A DNA stretch of 64,000 bases, from the NCBI RefSeq assembly GCF_006715145.1, contig NZ_VFMR01000001.1, forward strand, positions 3,286,001 to 3,350,000, written 5' to 3'. This stretch comes from Microbacterium sp. SLBN-146. GTDB taxonomy: Bacteria; Actinomycetota; Actinomycetes; Actinomycetales; Microbacteriaceae. Both the position numbers and the translations under genes were made by a program. Of this stretch, positions 60,890 through 64,000 are shown one piece after another. Below the pieces are notes generated by a model. The model was not told the DNA's origin. It saw nothing but the letters and a program-made list of their open reading frames with translations, and made no database searches. How positions within the stretch are numbered: position 1 is the first letter of the stretch; the number at the start of each line of letters is the position of its first letter.

Positions 60890-61663
60890 TCAGGGTCGTG
60901 GCGGCTCCGACGACGGCGGCTCGGGAGCAGCGGGCGGCTCAGTCGGCGGGGCAGCCGGCGGCTCGGTGGGCGGAGCAGCCGGCGGAGTCACTGGGGGCTG
61001 GGGCGCTGCGGCGGGGGGCGGTGCGTACCCCGACGGCGGTGCGGGCGGTGCGTACCCGGCAGGCGGCGCGGGCGGCTGGTATCCGGGAGGGGGCTGGTAG
61101 CCCGCAGGCGGGTATGCTCCGGCGGCTCCACCGGCCTGGCCCACGGGTGCGCCCGGCTGGACGGGAATGCCCTGCCAAACGGTCGTGTCCTTCAGGACCG
61201 TCGACGCCCACGGCGCGGGGCGAATGGCGGGGTTCCACGGCGACGAGGTGAAAGCGAGGATGCCGAGCCAGATGTAGACGCCGAGACCGGGGATGAGCCA
61301 GAGAAGCAGGAGCGGCCAGTCCTTGCCGAGCTTGAGCCCGACACGCCACCCCACCAGGACGCCCGCGGCGACAGCGACGAGTCCGAAGATCCAGCCGATG
61401 AAGGGAATCTGCCCCAGGATCGCCGACGCGCCGATCGCGATCAGCATGGCCCACGGCGAGAGATCTCCGAGCTTTGCGAGGACGAGCGTGTTGTAGACGG
61501 GGACCCACGCACGCCATTTGCCCTGCACACCGGCCTTCTCGAAGATCTTCATCAAGAAGAACGACGCGATGACGTAGCCGATGATCGAGAGGATGAACAG
61601 GATCGGCAACAGAACGAGGTAGAGGGCTACCAGCCCGCCGTACCCGTAGTCGTAATCGGACAT
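60890..61663 (-). CDS. DUF5684-like membrane protein with Pro-rich tail
   Basis: A 257-residue protein with four hydrophobic segments (about 10-35, 60-75, 80-100, 110-130), typical DUF5684 phrases GKWRAWVPVYN and SPWAMLI, then a long Pro/Ala/Tyr/Gly-rich C-terminal tail (about 165-257) with PPAGYQPPPGY repeats. ATG 61663 has AAGG at 7-8 nt. The strong terminator downstream marks the end of the transcript. Unknown function. Confidence 0.8.
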   Translation of the reverse strand: MSDYDYGYGGLVALYLVLLPILFILSIIGYVIASFFLMKIFEKAGVQGKWRAWVPVYNTLVLAKLGDLSPWAMLIAIGASAILGQIPFIGWIFGLVAVAAGVLVGWRVGLKLGKDWPLLLLWLIPGLGVYIWLGILAFTSSPWNPAIRPAPWASTVLKDTTVWQGIPVQPGAPVGQAGGAAGAYPPAGYQPPPGYQPPAPPAGYAPPAPPSGYAPPPAAAPQPPVTPPAAPPTEPPAAPPTEPPAAPEPPSSEPPRP

Positions 61664-61834
61664 GATCGGCCTTCCCACCATGAGTTCGGCGCAGACCGCG
61701 CCGGCGGGACGATGGCCCGCGACGCCATGCTAGCGATGACGGGGCCTTCGCGGCATCCGCATGTCACGTGTGTCGTCCGCGGTCCGGAGTGGATAGCCTG
61801 ACCCCGCACCCTCGCCACCCGGAAGGACACGCCC

Positions 61835-62326
61835 ATGAGCGAGCCCATATCGACACCTCCCCCGCTCCCCCCGCGCCCCGCGGCCGACGTGGCTCGCGAA
61901 ACATCGGATGCCCGCACGGCGCACCGCGATGGGTATGACCCCGCGACCGACCCGGACGACACGGGTGTGCCGAACGGCCTCGCAGGCGAACCTTCCGACG
62001 TAGGGCGCGGCTTCTTCCGTGCCCTGTTCGACCTGTCGTTCCGCACGTTCATCACGCGCCGGCTCGCGAGCGTGTTCTACCTCGTCGGGCTCATCGCAAT
62101 CGGCATCGGGTTCGTCGTCTATCTGGTCGGCGGACTCGTGCAGGGGGTCGCCGCCCTGTGGTTCAATCTCGGCGCCGGCATCTCGCTCATCGTCGCGACC
62201 CTCGTCCTGGTCCCCGTCATCACCTTGCTGGCGATCATCGCGCTGCGATTCGTCATCGAGGGCGTCGTCGCACTCATCGCGATCGCCGAGAACACCGAAC
62301 GCACGGCGGAGAACACTCGGCGCTGA
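61835..62326 (+). CDS. DUF4282 membrane protein
   Basis: A 163-residue protein: polar, acidic N-terminal 60 residues, then LFDLSFRTFITRRLASVFYLVG and two hydrophobic segments (about 78-100 and 108-150) ending in FVIEGVVALIAIAENT, the DUF4282 pattern. GGAAGGA precedes the ATG. Function unknown. Its 3' end converges with yaaA, two bases away. Confidence 0.85.
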   Translation: MSEPISTPPPLPPRPAADVARETSDARTAHRDGYDPATDPDDTGVPNGLAGEPSDVGRGFFRALFDLSFRTFITRRLASVFYLVGLIAIGIGFVVYLVGGLVQGVAALWFNLGAGISLIVATLVLVPVITLLAIIALRFVIEGVVALIAIAENTERTAENTRR

Positions 62327-62328
62327 TG

Positions 62329-63078
62329 TCAGACGAAGAGCTGGAGCTCGCCGGGGGCTCCGTCTGCGACACGGATATCGGCTGAGCGAGCCCACTCCGC
62401 GAAGCTGCGACGCGACGTCACGCGCGGCCGTTCGATCGCGAGGCGGCGCACGAGCGCACCCTTGGCGTGCTTATTGAAGTGGTTGAGGGCCCGCGCCGTT
62501 CCGTCGTCGGTCTCCGTGACGATGCGCACGTAGGTCGAGGCGACAGAGGTAGGCACGGGGCCGAGACGCTCGTAGGCCTCCGAGCGCAGATCGAGCACGA
62601 AGCGCACGCCGCTCTGTTCGATCGCGTGCGAAACGGCAGCAGCCCAGAGCCGGCGCGGATTCTGGAGCCCTGGAAGCGTCGTCGACGCGCCGAGGCGATA
62701 GGCGGGGAGAGGATCGAGAGCACTCACCGGTCCGAGGGGCGCCGAGTGGATCGCGACATGGCGACCGAGCCATCGGCGAGCGGAGGAGTCCAGCGTGTCT
62801 GCGCCGAGCGCGTCGTACAGGACCCCGGTGTACCGGTCGACCGCCGGCATGGTGGGCGAGGAGCGGAGAGCGGCGTTGTCTGCCACTTCGATGCGCTGGC
62901 GCTCACTCAGCTTGAGGACGCGCGCGGCGGCATCGACGTCGTGTGCAAGCTCCACGAGAGCATCCACGACGCGCTGGCGCGCGGGTGCGAGGGACGGATA
63001 GGCGAGCCCGTCGATATCGAGCGGCGCCGAGGTTCCGCCCGGACGCTTGGTCTCGGAGGGAGGAAGGAGGATCAGCAT
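62329..63078 (-). CDS. yaaA: peroxide stress protein YaaA (DUF328)
   Basis: A 249-residue DUF328 protein starting MLILLPPSETKR and ending with the family signature LNHFNKHAKGALVRRLA. E. coli YaaA binds DNA and lowers intracellular iron during H2O2 stress. The start is fixed by the conserved MLILLPPSE; no ribosome binding site is evident. Confidence 0.88.
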   Translation of the reverse strand: MLILLPPSETKRPGGTSAPLDIDGLAYPSLAPARQRVVDALVELAHDVDAAARVLKLSERQRIEVADNAALRSSPTMPAVDRYTGVLYDALGADTLDSSARRWLGRHVAIHSAPLGPVSALDPLPAYRLGASTTLPGLQNPRRLWAAAVSHAIEQSGVRFVLDLRSEAYERLGPVPTSVASTYVRIVTETDDGTARALNHFNKHAKGALVRRLAIERPRVTSRRSFAEWARSADIRVADGAPGELQLFV

Positions 63079-63094
63079 GGACAGGCCCCGAACG

Positions 63095-63126
63095 CGAACG
63101 CCGCCCGGCGGACCGGGCGGCGTTCG
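63095..63126 (-). terminator. terminator of the atp operon
   Basis: CGAACGCCGCCCGG (63095-63108) pairs with CCGGGCGGCGTTCG (63113-63126), a perfect 14-bp stem with a 4-nt loop, just after the atpC stop. No U-tract on the minus strand. Confidence 0.75.
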
Positions 63127-63139
63127 TGATATGTCGATG

Positions 63140-63400
63140 TCAGGAGATGAGCGCGGCGTTTCCGGCCACGATCGTCAGTTCGTTCCCCTCCATGGAGAGG
63201 AATCCGTCCTGCGCATTCGCGACGATCTTCGTGCCGGAGGTCTCGGTGATCCGCACCTGGCCTTCGGCCAGGATCGCGAGCACCGGCTCGTGCCCGGGCA
63301 TGAAGCCGATCTCGCCGAGCACGGTCTTCGCGATGACGATCGACGCCTCTCCCGACCAGACCTCCGCATCGGCAGATACGAGACTCACCTTGAGCGCCAT
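63140..63400 (-). CDS. atpC: ATP synthase epsilon subunit
   Basis: The small rotor subunit that couples F1 to Fo. It has 86 residues, shorter than the E. coli form because the C-terminal inhibitory helices are absent, as in other actinobacteria. The N-terminal beta-barrel is clear: LKVSLVSADAEVWSGEASIV, GEIGFMPGHEPVLAIL. ATG 63400 is 2 bases after the atpD stop. Confidence 0.93.
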   Translation of the reverse strand: MALKVSLVSADAEVWSGEASIVIAKTVLGEIGFMPGHEPVLAILAEGQVRITETSGTKIVANAQDGFLSMEGNELTIVAGNAALIS

Positions 63401-63402
63401 GA

Positions 63403-64000
<598 letters not shown>

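Overview
The window is G+C-rich actinobacterial DNA (around 70% G+C by eye) with third codon positions strongly biased to G or C. Gene order and gene content fit the Microbacteriaceae, most likely Microbacterium or a close relative. The main evidence is the core order proS ... nusA-rnpM-infB-rbfA-mutY-truB-ribF, ispG and dxr either side of rseP, the 3' end of the atp operon, and many proteins of actinobacterial type (DUF1206, AbiEi/DUF559, PP2C with an FtsK-like ATPase). No plasmid, phage, insertion sequence, rRNA, tRNA or CRISPR array was seen. It reads as ordinary chromosome.

Layout. 0-5 kb: tail of a fumarylacetoacetate-hydrolase-family gene, DUF4190 protein, aspartase, a CpdA-like phosphodiesterase and a low-affinity phosphate transporter with its small partner, preceded by a PHO-box-like repeat. 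5-12 kb: oligopeptidase B, a repeat-flanked AbiEi/nuclease-like gene, phosphofructokinase and a SNF2 helicase. 12-16 kb: lipoprotein, secreted glycerophosphodiesterase, CoaBC, NRDE protein. 15.6-19 kb: deoC with two aldehyde dehydrogenases, the second lacking the catalytic half. 19-29.5 kb: the ribF/truB/mutY/rbfA/infB/rnpM/nusA block, interrupted by a second repeat-flanked AbiEi/DUF559 gene. 29.5-34.4 kb: a DUF308-lipase fusion, an alanine/Na+ symporter, a DUF1206 protein and a PPOX protein. 34.4-41 kb: proS, ACC deaminase, ispG, an NhaA-DsbA fusion. 41-43 kb: a tryptophan attenuator driving a fused TrpE/TrpG (PhzE-type) anthranilate synthase. 43-50 kb: rseP, YcnI and neighbour, a MurE-like ligase, dxr, FKBP lipoprotein, PlsC. 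50.6-51.2 kb: a 162-bp minisatellite. 51-60.8 kb: OsmC, asparaginase, alanine dehydrogenase, PPOX, amino-acid permease, an EccC-like FtsK ATPase with a PP2C phosphatase, aldo/keto reductase. 60.8-64 kb: two small membrane proteins, YaaA, atpC and the 3' end of atpD.

Regulation. At least fifteen genes have a TANNNT-like -10 box only 6-8 nt before the start codon and no Shine-Dalgarno sequence, so they are probably transcribed leaderless. They include ptrB, truB, mutY, proS, ispG, rseP, dxr, plsC, the asparaginase and the trp leader peptide. Many other genes have clear AGGA-type ribosome binding sites. ATGA/GTGA stop-start overlaps show coupled translation in several operons.

The most striking structure is two unrelated families of roughly 70-80 bp palindromic repeats that share one nested architecture (X-spacer-X ... 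X'-spacer-X'). In each family, copies sit on both sides of a gene encoding a winged-helix AbiEi domain plus a DUF559/Vsr-like (PD-(D/E)XK-type) domain. This resembles the REP/RAYT partnership but involves a different kind of protein. Several amino-acid genes lie in the window (aspartase, asparaginase, alanine dehydrogenase, alanine symporter, ACC deaminase), which points to use of amino acids as carbon and nitrogen sources.
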